NCBI RefSeq assembly: GCF_913775425.1
Contig: NZ_CAJYIS010000062.1
Location: 1-54,153 of the forward strand
Reading direction: 5' to 3'
Source of the DNA: an uncultured Enterococcus sp.
Lineage (GTDB): Bacteria; Bacillota; Bacilli; Lactobacillales; Enterococcaceae
Length of the DNA: 54,153 bases
Positions 17,538 to 25,949 of the stretch are shown in pieces (the stretch's first letter is position 1; every line of letters begins with the position of its first letter). The position numbers were made by a program, and so were the translations under genes. The notes beneath the pieces are model-generated. The model was not told where the DNA came from. It worked only from the letters and a program-made list of their open reading frames with translations, and made no database searches.

Positions 17538-18521
17538 TTATAATGATGAACGCCAACGAATTGCTGAAGGCACAATAATTTGGTGCTGCTTGTCTGTATC
17601 GTATAGTTGTGCTAATAAAGTCGATGCAGCCGTTTCGCCAATCGTTAAAGAAGGTTGTTCGATACTGGTAATTCCTGGTCCAATCAGCTCTGTAATATTC
17701 CAGTCATCAAAGCCTGTAATACCGAGCTGTTCTGGTAAAGAAATGTTGTGATGAATTAACCATTTCAAACAGTGCATCAACATTCGACCATTTGAGGCAA
17801 AAAGTACTGTTTTTTGAGTTAGTGGAAATAAATGTGAAAGGTATTCTTCAACTTCGTGTTGTTGCGATAATTCAACTAAAGAAAGCTGTTGATTTGAATA
17901 GTGAACATATTGTTCGAACACGTGATAGCGAGCAGCACGTGTTCGAACTTCTTCTAGCGGCTCACTCATAACAACGATGTGTTCATATCCTTGCTTCTCG
18001 ATCTCTGTAGCTAAAATTTTTGTCGCTTCTTCATTGTTGGTTAACACACTTGGCCATTGTTTAGGAGAAGTATCACGATCGACTAAGACGACTGGAATCC
18101 CCCGTTCTTTTAGCAACTGATAGGTAACGCTCTTACTGGAAGAAGGTTGTAAGATAATGGCGTCAACATTTTGATCGATCAAACGTTCGAGTAAGATTTG
18201 TTCTCTAGTAATAGAATTTGCAGCATCCATAATGATCATTTGATAACCTTTTTTTTCCAAAATATTTCCGATACCTTTGAGTAATAGAGAAGAGAACATG
18301 TTAGAAATATCGGCTACGACGACACCAATCAGGTAGCTATGTTTCGATTTTAACGCTTGAGCTTGTTTGTTGGGTCGATAGTTTAGTTCTTTGATGACAT
18401 CTTCGATTCGTTTCTTTGTTTGATCAGACATATTGTTATAATTATTATTTAAAAAACGCGATACAGTAGTTTTTGAGACTCCAGCTTTTTGAGCTACATC
18501 ATTGATAGTGATTTTTTTCAT
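17538..18521 (-). CDS. LacI/GalR-family transcriptional regulator of the sugar cassette
   Basis: DNA-binding repressor, 327 residues. The N-terminal helix-turn-helix ITINDVAQKAGVSKTTVSRF and hinge NYRPNKQAQALK are standard LacI features, followed by a periplasmic-binding-protein-like sensor (YLIGVVVADISNMF onward; GITGFDDW near the C-terminus). It resembles the KdgR-type branch. Located upstream of the six-gene operon in the same orientation, with its own terminator. The paired AACCGGTT palindromes in the operon promoter are the natural targets. The effector is unknown; probably the transported sugar or its phosphate. Confidence 0.88.
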   Translation of the reverse strand: MKKITINDVAQKAGVSKTTVSRFLNNNYNNMSDQTKKRIEDVIKELNYRPNKQAQALKSKHSYLIGVVVADISNMFSSLLLKGIGNILEKKGYQMIIMDAANSITREQILLERLIDQNVDAIILQPSSSKSVTYQLLKERGIPVVLVDRDTSPKQWPSVLTNNEEATKILATEIEKQGYEHIVVMSEPLEEVRTRAARYHVFEQYVHYSNQQLSLVELSQQHEVEEYLSHLFPLTQKTVLFASNGRMLMHCLKWLIHHNISLPEQLGITGFDDWNITELIGPGITSIEQPSLTIGETAASTLLAQLYDTDKQHQIIVPSAIRWRSSL

Positions 18522-18651
18522 GTATGCACTCCTTTACAGACTTTTTTATTATTATACTCAAAGATCAGAAGGATCACCAAATAGAATGAGAGATGGTGCA
18601 TGATTTGCTAAAATATTGAACAGTTTTATGAGAAACGCTACGTATTTTCTT

Positions 18652-18660
18652 TGCTATACT
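18652..18660 (+). promoter_or_regulatory. Extended -10 promoter for the SigH-like gene
   Basis: TGCTATACT (TG at 18652, TATACT 18655-18660) without a clear -35, as for extended -10 promoters. Confidence 0.5.
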
Positions 18661-18688
18661 CTGGAAATTAAAAAAAGGAGGGGTAGCA

Positions 18689-19249
18689 ATGACCGATAGC
18701 GAACAATTCGAACAAACAGAGAACGATCAGCTGTTTCAATTATTTCGTCAATACTTTCCAGTAATTTTAGCAATGAGAAAAAAATACTATATTAAAGGAT
18801 TTGATGAGGATGATTGGGCACAAGAAGGGTACATTTCACTATATAAAGCTAAATGTGCATATGATCCAAGTAAAGGAGCTAGCTTTGGCTCATTTTTCAA
18901 GCGAACATTTGAAAATAATATCAAAAGCCAATTACGTAAACAAAATGCATACAAACGTCAAACAGATCAGCTTGCAACGTCTCTAGAAGAACATACGTAT
19001 CGTGTGTCGAATGAAGCTACTTCGTTGTATCCCAATGTAATTTATGAAGACTCTTTAAATCGTTTATTGATTATCGAAGCATTGAATGGTTGCATTGATG
19101 ATCTACCTTATGTAACGCAACAAGTGTTGTTGAAAACTTTAGAAGGAAAAGAGTTATCAGATATCGCAAGTGAATTAAATTTACCGGCACGAACGGTGCG
19201 TTATCAAGTAAATAAAATAAAAATGAAAATAAGTTTGCTACTTTATTAA
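18689..19249 (+). CDS. sigH: SigH/ComX-like RNA polymerase sigma factor
   Basis: Small sigma-70-family protein, 186 residues. Region 2 includes FDEDDWAQEGYISLYKAKCAYDPSKGASFGSFFKR (about residues 38-72), and region 4 is a C-terminal helix-turn-helix GKELSDIASELNLPARTVRYQVNKI. It resembles enterococcal SigH and streptococcal ComX, which drive competence genes, though competence has not been generally shown for such homologues. The gene normally follows rae1 in enterococci; here the 5.6-kb sugar cassette separates them. Ribosome binding site AAGGAGGGG. Confidence 0.85.
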   Translation: MTDSEQFEQTENDQLFQLFRQYFPVILAMRKKYYIKGFDEDDWAQEGYISLYKAKCAYDPSKGASFGSFFKRTFENNIKSQLRKQNAYKRQTDQLATSLEEHTYRVSNEATSLYPNVIYEDSLNRLLIIEALNGCIDDLPYVTQQVLLKTLEGKELSDIASELNLPARTVRYQVNKIKMKISLLLY

Positions 19250-19304
19250 GAAAATAAGGTGAAAAAGAAAAATTAGTTGAAAAAAAATAATAATTATGAT
19301 AAAT

Positions 19305-19333
19305 TTGTATGTTTAGTCTATTTATGTTACACT
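19305..19333 (+). promoter_or_regulatory. Predicted veg promoter
   Basis: TTGTAT (19305-19310), 17-bp spacer, TACACT (19328-19333), with an A/T-rich upstream tract. Confidence 0.55.
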
Positions 19334-19352
19334 GTTTGTTGAGGTGAAGATG

Positions 19353-19598
19353 ATGCCAATGACTTTAGCAACAATCAAGCAAGACTTAGAAGGAAAAATC
19401 GGTTATGAATTGATGCTCGTTGCCCAAACTGGTAGAAAGCGTCACACAGAGCGTCGTGGTGTGTTAACAGAGACATATCCCGCTGTATTCGTAGTAGATT
19501 TAGATCCTGAAGAAAATTCTTTTGAACGTGTTTCCTATAGTTATTCAGATATTTTGACAAAAACAGTCGAAATTGAATTTTTGGATAACGCGGTTTAA
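19353..19598 (+). CDS. veg: Veg family protein
   Basis: Small conserved Firmicute protein. In Bacillus, Veg promotes biofilm matrix gene expression, but the mechanism is poorly known. The 81 residues from ATG 19353 include the family core TLATIKQDLEGKIG, GRKRHTERRGVLTETYPAVF and SFERVSYSYSDILT. An open frame extends to a GTG at 19344, but GAGGTG (19341-19346) is the ribosome binding site, so ATG 19353, six bases after it, is the likely start. Monocistronic, with its own promoter and terminator. Confidence 0.9.
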   Translation: MPMTLATIKQDLEGKIGYELMLVAQTGRKRHTERRGVLTETYPAVFVVDLDPEENSFERVSYSYSDILTKTVEIEFLDNAV

Positions 19599-19634
19599 GT
19601 TTTATCATCAGTAAATGAACTTATCTTAAATAAC

Positions 19635-19673
19635 AAAAAACTCCTCACTGATCAAATCAGTGAGGAGTTTTTT
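19635..19673. terminator. Bidirectional terminator between veg and mscL
   Basis: 18-bp perfect stem AAAAAACTCCTCACTGAT / ATCAGTGAGGAGTTTTTT with a 3-nt loop, serving both convergent genes. Confidence 0.93.
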
Positions 19674-19678
19674 GTTAT

Positions 19679-20137
19679 TTATTCTTTATCATAAGGATGA
19701 TTTGGATCGTAAATTTGCCCATCTTGTTGAGCTTTCAAAAGATCACGGATTTCGGCTAAATAATCTTCAGCAGTTGGTGTATCTTCTACGACTTCTTCAA
19801 CTGGATTGCGTAAATCTTTGGCTTTATTTGCAGCACGCACGACCATAAATAAGACAAATCCTGTAATAATGAAGGTTACGATTGCACTAATGACATCGCC
19901 AAACTGAAAAACGACACCGTTGACTTTGACATCTAGTATAGTGAGTGAATCTTCTAAACTCCCATTTTTAGTTCCAGGAATAAATGAAATAATTAGTCCA
20001 ATCAATGGAGTAATCAATCCATCAACGACTTGTTTGACAATAGCAGTAAACGCACTCCCGATTACGACCCCAACAGCTAAATCAAGTACACTGCCTTTAA
20101 CGATAAACTCTTTGAATTCACCTAAGATTTTTTTCAA
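19679..20137 (-). CDS. mscL: Large-conductance mechanosensitive channel
   Basis: Pentameric membrane channel that opens on osmotic downshock. The 152 residues contain the N-terminal helix KKILGEFKEFIVKGS, TM1 VLDLAVGVVIGSAFTAIVKQ with the small-residue gate, TM2 VISAIVTFIITGFVLFMVVR, and an acidic C-terminal bundle. Slightly longer than the 136-residue E. coli form because of the loop and tail. The ATG follows AAGGGGGC. Divergent from the M16 pair. Confidence 0.96.
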   Translation of the reverse strand: MKKILGEFKEFIVKGSVLDLAVGVVIGSAFTAIVKQVVDGLITPLIGLIISFIPGTKNGSLEDSLTILDVKVNGVVFQFGDVISAIVTFIITGFVLFMVVRAANKAKDLRNPVEEVVEDTPTAEDYLAEIRDLLKAQQDGQIYDPNHPYDKE

Positions 20138-20281
20138 TGAAAAATGCCCCCTTTAAATAACTGATAAATTCAGTATAACGAAAAGTTAAGAATTAGGAAA
20201 TCATTTAAACCCCTCTGAATTTTCTCGCTTTCTGCATTATGTTATACTGAAGAGCAAGAATAATAGAAAAGAGGTAAGCGA

Positions 20282-21553
20282 ATGGAACACTTACAGTCAG
20301 GAATTACATTACAAATCATTCCAACTAAAAAATATAAAACTACACGTTTATTTATTCGCTTTACTAGTCGACATACAGCTGATGAAGCAACAAAACGTAC
20401 ATTATTGACTAGTTTACTAGAGACTAATAGTAAACAATATCCTACACAGACGGTATTGAGTAAAAAACTTGCTGAATTATATGGTGCAAGTTTTGGGATT
20501 AATGTGGCTAAAAAAGGAAATCTTCACCAAGTAAATGTGGGGCTGACTTTAGTAAACGGCAAGTATATTGCAGATGAATCCTTACTTTTAGAAGGAATCG
20601 ACTTTTTAGAAACCATTTTATTTGAGCCTAATACTACACAAGAATCATTTGATGAAGCGACGTTTCTACTTGAAAAAGAGAACTTACTTGCTTATTTGGA
20701 AAGTATCTCAGAAGATAAACAAACCTATGCTTCATTAAAATTACAAGAACTATATTTTAGTGAGGACGCAGAGCAAAAAGTCCCTAGTTTTGGTGACGCT
20801 AAGCGTTTAGCTACACTAACTGCTGCACAATTATATCAAACACATCAAGAAATGTTACAAAACGATCATATCGATATTTTTGTGGTGGGTGATGTCGATA
20901 GTGACAGCGTACGCCAACGTTTTGCGGAGTGGAAATTTCCGGCTACTAAACGCGTACATCCTGAATTATATGTTGATGTCGTGCAAAACAATATTATCAA
21001 AGAAAACATTTTACGTGAGCCAGTCACACAAGCGAAATTAAACTTAGGGTATCGTTCAGGCGTGTATTATGAATCTGAACAACGTATGGCATTTACCGTG
21101 TTCAATGGTCTATTTGGTGGATTTCCGCATTCTAAATTATTTACTAACGTGCGAGAAAAAGCGAGTCTAGCCTATTATGCATCAAGTAGTATTGATACAT
21201 TTCGTGGTATGGTCACAGTCCAAACAGGGATTGATAGTCAAAATCGCGAACGAGTAATGAAGCTGATCCATGAACAGCTCCTAGCGATTCAACAAGGAGA
21301 TATCAGTGAAAAAGAATTGATGCAGACCAAAGAGATGTTAAAAAATCAATACTTACTCTCTCAAGATTATGTACAAGCACTAATCGAACAGCAATATTTG
21401 GCTACTTGGCTCCCACACACTAAACGAACTGAAGAACAAGTGATTAAAGAGATCATGGCTGTGACCAAAAAAGATGTTCAAAAAATCGCTAAGAACCTAG
21501 AATTACATGCGGTCTTTTGTTTAGAAGGAGATAGTCACAATGGAGAAAATTGA
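20282..21553 (+). CDS. M16 family peptidase-like protein, non-catalytic subunit (YmfF-like)
   Basis: Homologue of the B. subtilis YmfF half of an M16 pair. The 423 residues have the M16 fold landmarks (EGIDFLETILFEPN; NGLFGGFPHSKLFTNVREKASLAYYASS near the substrate-binding C-terminal half). The zinc motif HxxEH is missing: the equivalent region near 30-47 reads SRHTADEATKRTLL. It probably forms a heterodimer with the next gene product, which has the motif. ATG with GAGGTAAGCG. Overlaps the next gene by 14 bases. Confidence 0.87.
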   Translation: MEHLQSGITLQIIPTKKYKTTRLFIRFTSRHTADEATKRTLLTSLLETNSKQYPTQTVLSKKLAELYGASFGINVAKKGNLHQVNVGLTLVNGKYIADESLLLEGIDFLETILFEPNTTQESFDEATFLLEKENLLAYLESISEDKQTYASLKLQELYFSEDAEQKVPSFGDAKRLATLTAAQLYQTHQEMLQNDHIDIFVVGDVDSDSVRQRFAEWKFPATKRVHPELYVDVVQNNIIKENILREPVTQAKLNLGYRSGVYYESEQRMAFTVFNGLFGGFPHSKLFTNVREKASLAYYASSSIDTFRGMVTVQTGIDSQNRERVMKLIHEQLLAIQQGDISEKELMQTKEMLKNQYLLSQDYVQALIEQQYLATWLPHTKRTEEQVIKEIMAVTKKDVQKIAKNLELHAVFCLEGDSHNGEN

Positions 21554-22847
21554 GTATCAGCAAATCAATGAAACACTATATAAAGAAGTTTTAGATAACG
21601 GTCTAAAAGTGTTTTTATTACCAAAACCAGGATTTCATAAAACATATGGTTTATTTAGTACAAACTATGGCTCGATCGACAATGCTTTTGGCTATGAAAA
21701 AGATGCAATTCAACATGTTCCGGATGGAATCGCACATTTTTTAGAGCATAAATTATTTGAAAAAGAAGATGGCGATGTCTTTCATGTTTTCGGTGAACAA
21801 GGTGCTTCAGCGAACGCGTTTACGAGCTTTACTCGAACGAGTTATCTTTTTTCTGCTAGCGATCGTGTTCAAGACAATCTAACGACACTCTTAAATTTCG
21901 TACAAGAACCTTATTTTACGAAGGAAACGGTAGAAAAGGAAAAAGGTATTATTGGACAAGAGATTCAAATGTATGAAGATGATGCTAATTGGCGCCAATT
22001 TTTCGGAATCATCGGGAATCTTTTTCCAAATCATCCACTTCACATTGATATTGCGGGGACGGTTGCTAGTATTGCCGAAATTACAGCTGAAGATCTTTAC
22101 CTATGCTATAACACGTTTTATCATCCAAGTAATATGACCTTATTTATCGTAGGCGATTTTGATCCAAATGAAATGCTCGAATATATTCGTCAAAATCAAG
22201 AAGCTAAAGAATTTGAACCAATTCGTCCAATTATTCGTCAATTTCCAAATGAAACATATGAAGATATCGTACCTTTTGCTCAATTGGCATTACCAGTCAC
22301 ACGTACGAAATCAGTGATTGGAATCAAAGGATTGCTTGAAAATTTACCAGAAGATGAAGTTGAAAAAATTAAATTTAGACTGTCTTTACAATTACTTTTC
22401 CAACTTTTATTGGGCAACACATCTGATAATTATTTAGAATTGTACCAAGAAGGAGTGATCGATGATACATTTGGTTTTGAATTGACGATCGATCGGGGCT
22501 TTTATTTTGCTGATTTTTCTAGTGATACCGATCAAGCAGATGATTTTGAGCATGCGATAAGAAAAATTTTGCTGACTTTTGATACAAGTGAAGCGGTGAA
22601 TGATGAAGCTTTGACACTGTTGAAGAAAAAAATGCTTGGAAAGTTTTTCCAATCGTTGAATTCGCTTGAATTTATCGCAAATCAATTTACCCAAGATCTC
22701 TACGAAACAGTTACCTTATTTGATATCCCAGAAATCATTCAACAAATTGAATTAGCGGATATTCTTAAAGCAGGTCATTCATTTATTCGCAAAGAGGCCT
22801 TTAGTCGCTTTGATGTCATCCCTCAACAAGATTTAGCGAAAGAGTAG
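21540..22847 (+). CDS. M16 family zinc peptidase (YmfH-like)
   Basis: Catalytic member of the M16 pair, 435 residues. The inverted zinc motif is HFLEH (His66, Glu69, His70), with a downstream acidic ligand in KGIIGQEIQMYEDD. The gene precedes rodZ, pgsA, cinA, recA and rny as in Bacillus (ymfF-ymfH...ymfM-pgsA-cinA-recA), though the reductase-like genes between are absent here. The peptide substrate is unknown. No signal peptide, so cytosolic. Overlaps the partner by 14 bases, so translation is likely coupled for a 1:1 complex. Confidence 0.9.
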   Translation: MEKIEYQQINETLYKEVLDNGLKVFLLPKPGFHKTYGLFSTNYGSIDNAFGYEKDAIQHVPDGIAHFLEHKLFEKEDGDVFHVFGEQGASANAFTSFTRTSYLFSASDRVQDNLTTLLNFVQEPYFTKETVEKEKGIIGQEIQMYEDDANWRQFFGIIGNLFPNHPLHIDIAGTVASIAEITAEDLYLCYNTFYHPSNMTLFIVGDFDPNEMLEYIRQNQEAKEFEPIRPIIRQFPNETYEDIVPFAQLALPVTRTKSVIGIKGLLENLPEDEVEKIKFRLSLQLLFQLLLGNTSDNYLELYQEGVIDDTFGFELTIDRGFYFADFSSDTDQADDFEHAIRKILLTFDTSEAVNDEALTLLKKKMLGKFFQSLNSLEFIANQFTQDLYETVTLFDIPEIIQQIELADILKAGHSFIRKEAFSRFDVIPQQDLAKE

Positions 22848-22961
22848 CCTTTAAAAAAAGTGTAAACTCTAATTTTTCTACACAAGTTACAATTGATTTG
22901 TGGTATCTTTAATAGGGAAACAATCAGAAAAAATCGTATGGAGACTGGAGTAGATGGACGA

Positions 22962-23852
22962 GTGAGCAATGAGATTTTGATTGGTGAACGATTGCGGGAA
23001 GCCCGTTTAGATAAAAATTTAACAATCGATGGGTTACAGCAAAAAACGAAAATCCAAAAACGATATTTAGAAGCATTAGAAGCAGGTCAATTTGAGGCAT
23101 TACCGGGTGAATTTTATATTCGCTCGTTTATTAAACAATACGCAGTAGCTGTAGATCTAGATGGAGAACACTTGGTTCATCTATATGAAGGTCAGTTGCC
23201 ACCAGAAACGGTGATGCCACAACGTGAACAGCCGCAAACAATTCAAGGGTCACGTAAAGCTCAACACGTTGCAGAACGTCAGAAAAAGACATGGATGGAT
23301 TTTTTACCAATGATCTTACTAGGATTGGTTGCGATGACCGTTTTATCTGTGGTCTTTTATATGACATGGTCTGACCGTAAGGCAAGCCCTGCAATTAATC
23401 AGACGAGCTCATCTGTTGCTGTAGACAATCAAGTGTCTTCAGTATCGAGCGAAGCGACGAAAGCAAGTACAAAAGAGAGCACAAAGCAAAGTACAACGGA
23501 AAGCAAAAAACAAGAAACAGATGCTATGAAAATCGAACGTGTGACGTCAACACAAGCACAAGCAACCATGAATATCACGAAAGCTAAAGCACCATTGACC
23601 TTAACTTTTAAGGGAAAAGGTGGTCGCTGTTGGGTGGGAGTCATGATCAATAATGATTATGCCTATCAATATACATTTGAAGATGGTGTGACTCAAGAAT
23701 TTGCCTTACCAGAAGGAACCTCGACTGCGACATTGATTTTGGGTGCTAGTGAGTACATTGAAGTCCAAGCAAACAAAAAGGCGATCGATTTCAACGATCC
23801 TAAATTTGAGGCATTACAAAAAAATGTTGTGTTAAATATTTCATATCTTTAA
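22962..23852 (+). CDS. rodZ: RodZ-like cell-shape protein
   Basis: Membrane protein linking MreB-type elongation machinery in other bacteria. In 296 residues: a cytosolic helix-turn-helix of the Xre type (IGERLREARLDKNLTIDGLQ; YLEALEAGQF), one transmembrane segment FLPMILLGLVAMTVLSVVFY near 114-133, a Ser/Thr/Lys-rich linker, and an extracellular DUF4115-type domain (GGRCWVGVMINNDYAYQY). The open frame reaches back to a TTG at 22893. I choose GTG 22962 because the product then starts MSNEILIGERL as relatives do, with GGAG 11 bases upstream. Start certainty is moderate. Followed by pgsA. Confidence 0.87.
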   Translation: MSNEILIGERLREARLDKNLTIDGLQQKTKIQKRYLEALEAGQFEALPGEFYIRSFIKQYAVAVDLDGEHLVHLYEGQLPPETVMPQREQPQTIQGSRKAQHVAERQKKTWMDFLPMILLGLVAMTVLSVVFYMTWSDRKASPAINQTSSSVAVDNQVSSVSSEATKASTKESTKQSTTESKKQETDAMKIERVTSTQAQATMNITKAKAPLTLTFKGKGGRCWVGVMINNDYAYQYTFEDGVTQEFALPEGTSTATLILGASEYIEVQANKKAIDFNDPKFEALQKNVVLNISYL

Positions 23853-23876
23853 TTGTTAAGAAAGAGGAGTAAACTT

Positions 23877-24455
23877 GTGAATTTACCTAATAAATTAACC
23901 GTGCTACGGATCATTATGATCCCGATCTTTATTGTAGTATTAGCTATTCCTTTCGACTGGGGAACTATTGCTGTACAGTCACTGAATTTACCGGTAACAC
24001 ATTTAGTGGCTGCTATTTTATTTGCCGTGGCAAGTATCACTGATTGGCTGGATGGCTATATTGCACGTGCTAGAAATCTAGTAACGAATTTTGGCAAGTT
24101 TGCAGATCCATTAGCAGATAAAATGCTCGTGATGACTGCTTTTATTATGCTTGTTGCGCTTGCTAAAGCACCAGCTTGGGTAGTGGCGATTATTGTTTGT
24201 CGTGAGTTAGCTGTTACAGGCTTGCGTTTACTACTTGTTGAAGGTGGCGAAGTAATGGCAGCAGCATGGCCTGGAAAGGTCAAGACAGCTACACAAATGG
24301 TTGCGATTATTTTATTATTGATCAATAATTGGCCGTTTGTCTATATTGGTCTACCTGTTGATCAAATCATGCTATATGCATGCTTGATTTTTACGATCTA
24401 TTCAGGTATCGATTATTTTGCCAAAAATACAGCAGTATTCAAAGGATCTATGTAA
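23877..24455 (+). CDS. pgsA: CDP-diacylglycerol-glycerol-3-phosphate 3-phosphatidyltransferase
   Basis: Membrane enzyme making phosphatidylglycerol phosphate from CDP-diacylglycerol and glycerol-3-phosphate. The 192 residues have about five hydrophobic segments and the complete CDP-alcohol phosphotransferase motif: DWLDGYIARARN, then GKFADPLADK with the paired aspartates. The start is GTG 23877 (MNLPNKLTVLR), seven bases after AGAGGAG; an upstream in-frame codon at 23853 would overlap the rodZ stop and lacks a binding site. Co-transcribed with rodZ. Confidence 0.95.
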   Translation: MNLPNKLTVLRIIMIPIFIVVLAIPFDWGTIAVQSLNLPVTHLVAAILFAVASITDWLDGYIARARNLVTNFGKFADPLADKMLVMTAFIMLVALAKAPAWVVAIIVCRELAVTGLRLLLVEGGEVMAAAWPGKVKTATQMVAIILLLINNWPFVYIGLPVDQIMLYACLIFTIYSGIDYFAKNTAVFKGSM

Positions 24456-24458
24456 GAT

Positions 24459-24562
24459 ATAGACTATAAGGGTAGTTTATCTGATAAATGCATTTCAAAT
24501 AGGAAAGTATTCTGTTTGAGCTATAATGTAATCAGAAGACTAAACTTATAGTCTATTTTATT
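24459..24562 (+). other. Inverted-repeat region between pgsA and cinA
   Basis: Perfect 12-bp arms ATAGACTATAAG (24459-24470) and CTTATAGTCTAT (24545-24556), 74 nt apart, the right arm followed by TTTTATTTTG. A second, short hairpin AGACTA/TAGTCT (24537-24542/24549-24554) uses the same right arm. Two mutually exclusive folds are possible. A TATAAT (24522-24527) lies inside the loop. Confidence 0.4.
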
Positions 24563-24607
24563 TTGTAAATAAGCCAAAATGGCGTATTTAAAGTTAGGGG
24601 AGCGAAT

Positions 24608-25855
24608 ATGAAAGCAGAAATTATTGCAGTAGGAACAGAATTACTTTTGGGGCAAATCGTCAACACAAACGCGACATTTCTTGCTGAAGAGTTGGCTAAT
24701 GTAGGAATCGATTTGTATTATCAAAGTGTAGTAGGAGATAATGAAGCACGTTTAGAGGAACTATTATCGCTTGCAGAAAGTCGTAGTGACTTGGTCGTGT
24801 TATGTGGTGGATTAGGACCAACCAAAGACGATCTTACGAAACAAGTAGTCGCAAAACATGTTGGCAAACCACTAGTGCAAGATGAAAAAGGTTACCAAAA
24901 ACTGGTTGATTTTTTTGCTAAACGTAACCAAGAGATGACTGAAAATAATCTATTACAAGCATTGATTATTGAAGGAGCGATTCCTTTAGAAAACGAAACG
25001 GGCCTAGCAGTCGGCATGCTATATAAAGATGAAACGACTCAAACAAGTTATTTACTGTTTCCAGGACCGCCTAATGAATTAAAACCAATGGTCTACAATC
25101 ATGCACTTCCATTGATTGCTAAACAATTTTTACAAAAAGATCATTTACTTTCACGTGTATTACGCTTTTATGGGATTGGAGAATCGCGTTTAGTGACAGA
25201 ATTAGAAGATTTGATCGAAGGGCAGTCCAATCCAACAGTTGCTCCTTATGCCAAACCAAACGAAGTTACATTACGTCTAACAGTTAAAACCGATTCACCC
25301 AAAAATGGAGAAGTATTACTGGATCAATTAGAGCAAACTATTTTAGCTCGGGTAGGGGACTACTTTTATGGGTATGGCGATCAAAATTCGCTAGCTAAAG
25401 TCGTCGTTGATGAGTTAAGTAAAAGACAACAAACACTAGCTGTTGCAGAAAGTTTGACTTCAGGTTTAGTACAAGCGACCTTAGGCGATATCTCGGGTGT
25501 TTCTGAAGTATTTAAAGGCGGCGTTGTAGTTTATACAAAACAGATGAAAATCGATCTGTTGCATCTAGATGAAACGCAGCTTGAACAAGAAGGAACAGTT
25601 TCTGAGTTTTGTGCTTACGAAATGGCGCAAAATATTCGTAAACAATCGGCTGCTGATTATGGTATAGCGCTAACTGGTGTAGCGGGTCCAACTAGTATTG
25701 AAGATAAAAAAGTTGGTACAGTTTATATTGGCTTAGCGACTCCTGAAAAAACCTTTGTTAAAGAACTTTATATCCCCAGAGATCGTCAATCGATTCGTCA
25801 AAATGCTGTTATAGCAGCATTTGATCTACTCAGAAAAGAAATCTTAAGAAAATAG
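24608..25855 (+). CDS. cinA: CinA: competence/damage-inducible protein, nicotinamide-nucleotide amidase
   Basis: Two-domain protein for pyridine nucleotide salvage, classically linked to competence because it is co-located with recA. In 415 residues: the N-terminal MoaB/Mog-like domain [19 protein letters not shown] and [13 protein letters not shown], and the C-terminal amidase domain [26 protein letters not shown] with ALTGVAGP. Both domains are full length. ATG with GGGGAGCGAAT. It lies 94 bases before recA with a terminator between. Confidence 0.95.
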   Translation: MKAEIIAVGTELLLGQIVNTNATFLAEELANVGIDLYYQSVVGDNEARLEELLSLAESRSDLVVLCGGLGPTKDDLTKQVVAKHVGKPLVQDEKGYQKLVDFFAKRNQEMTENNLLQALIIEGAIPLENETGLAVGMLYKDETTQTSYLLFPGPPNELKPMVYNHALPLIAKQFLQKDHLLSRVLRFYGIGESRLVTELEDLIEGQSNPTVAPYAKPNEVTLRLTVKTDSPKNGEVLLDQLEQTILARVGDYFYGYGDQNSLAKVVVDELSKRQQTLAVAESLTSGLVQATLGDISGVSEVFKGGVVVYTKQMKIDLLHLDETQLEQEGTVSEFCAYEMAQNIRKQSAADYGIALTGVAGPTSIEDKKVGTVYIGLATPEKTFVKELYIPRDRQSIRQNAVIAAFDLLRKEILRK

Positions 25856-25887
25856 AAAAAGGCGAATATTTGTTCGCTTTTTCTTGC
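25855..25887 (+). terminator. Terminator after cinA
   Basis: Stem AAAAAGGCGAA / TTCGCTTTTT (one G-U pair) with short loop and T-run, starting at the cinA stop. The same bases contain the LexA-like box listed separately. Confidence 0.65.
25863..25876. promoter_or_regulatory. LexA-like (SOS) box upstream of recA
   Basis: CGAATATTTGTTCG differs from the Gram-positive pattern CGAACNNNNGTTCG at one base. It lies 8 bp upstream of the predicted recA -35, where LexA sites are expected. It is also the terminator stem of cinA, so coincidence is possible. Confidence 0.55.
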
Positions 25888-25912
25888 AATTTTAAGTTAT
25901 AAAGGCTATGAT
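25885..25912 (+). promoter_or_regulatory. Predicted recA promoter
   Basis: TTGCAA (25885-25890), 16-bp spacer, TATGAT (25907-25912); a second -10 TATAAT at 25915-25920. Confidence 0.55.
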
Positions 25913-25949
25913 TATATAATAGAAGCAAAAGAAAAGGGAGGATTGTCTA

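Noticed and set aside
12954-18521. Sugar cassette as part of a mobile element
   Set aside because: No transposase, integrase, terminal repeats or att-like duplication is visible at either edge; acquisition is inferred from synteny only.
20282-21553. YmfF-like protein as an inactivated peptidase relic
   Set aside because: M16 heterodimers regularly contain one subunit without the zinc motif, and the reading frame is intact and coupled to its partner.
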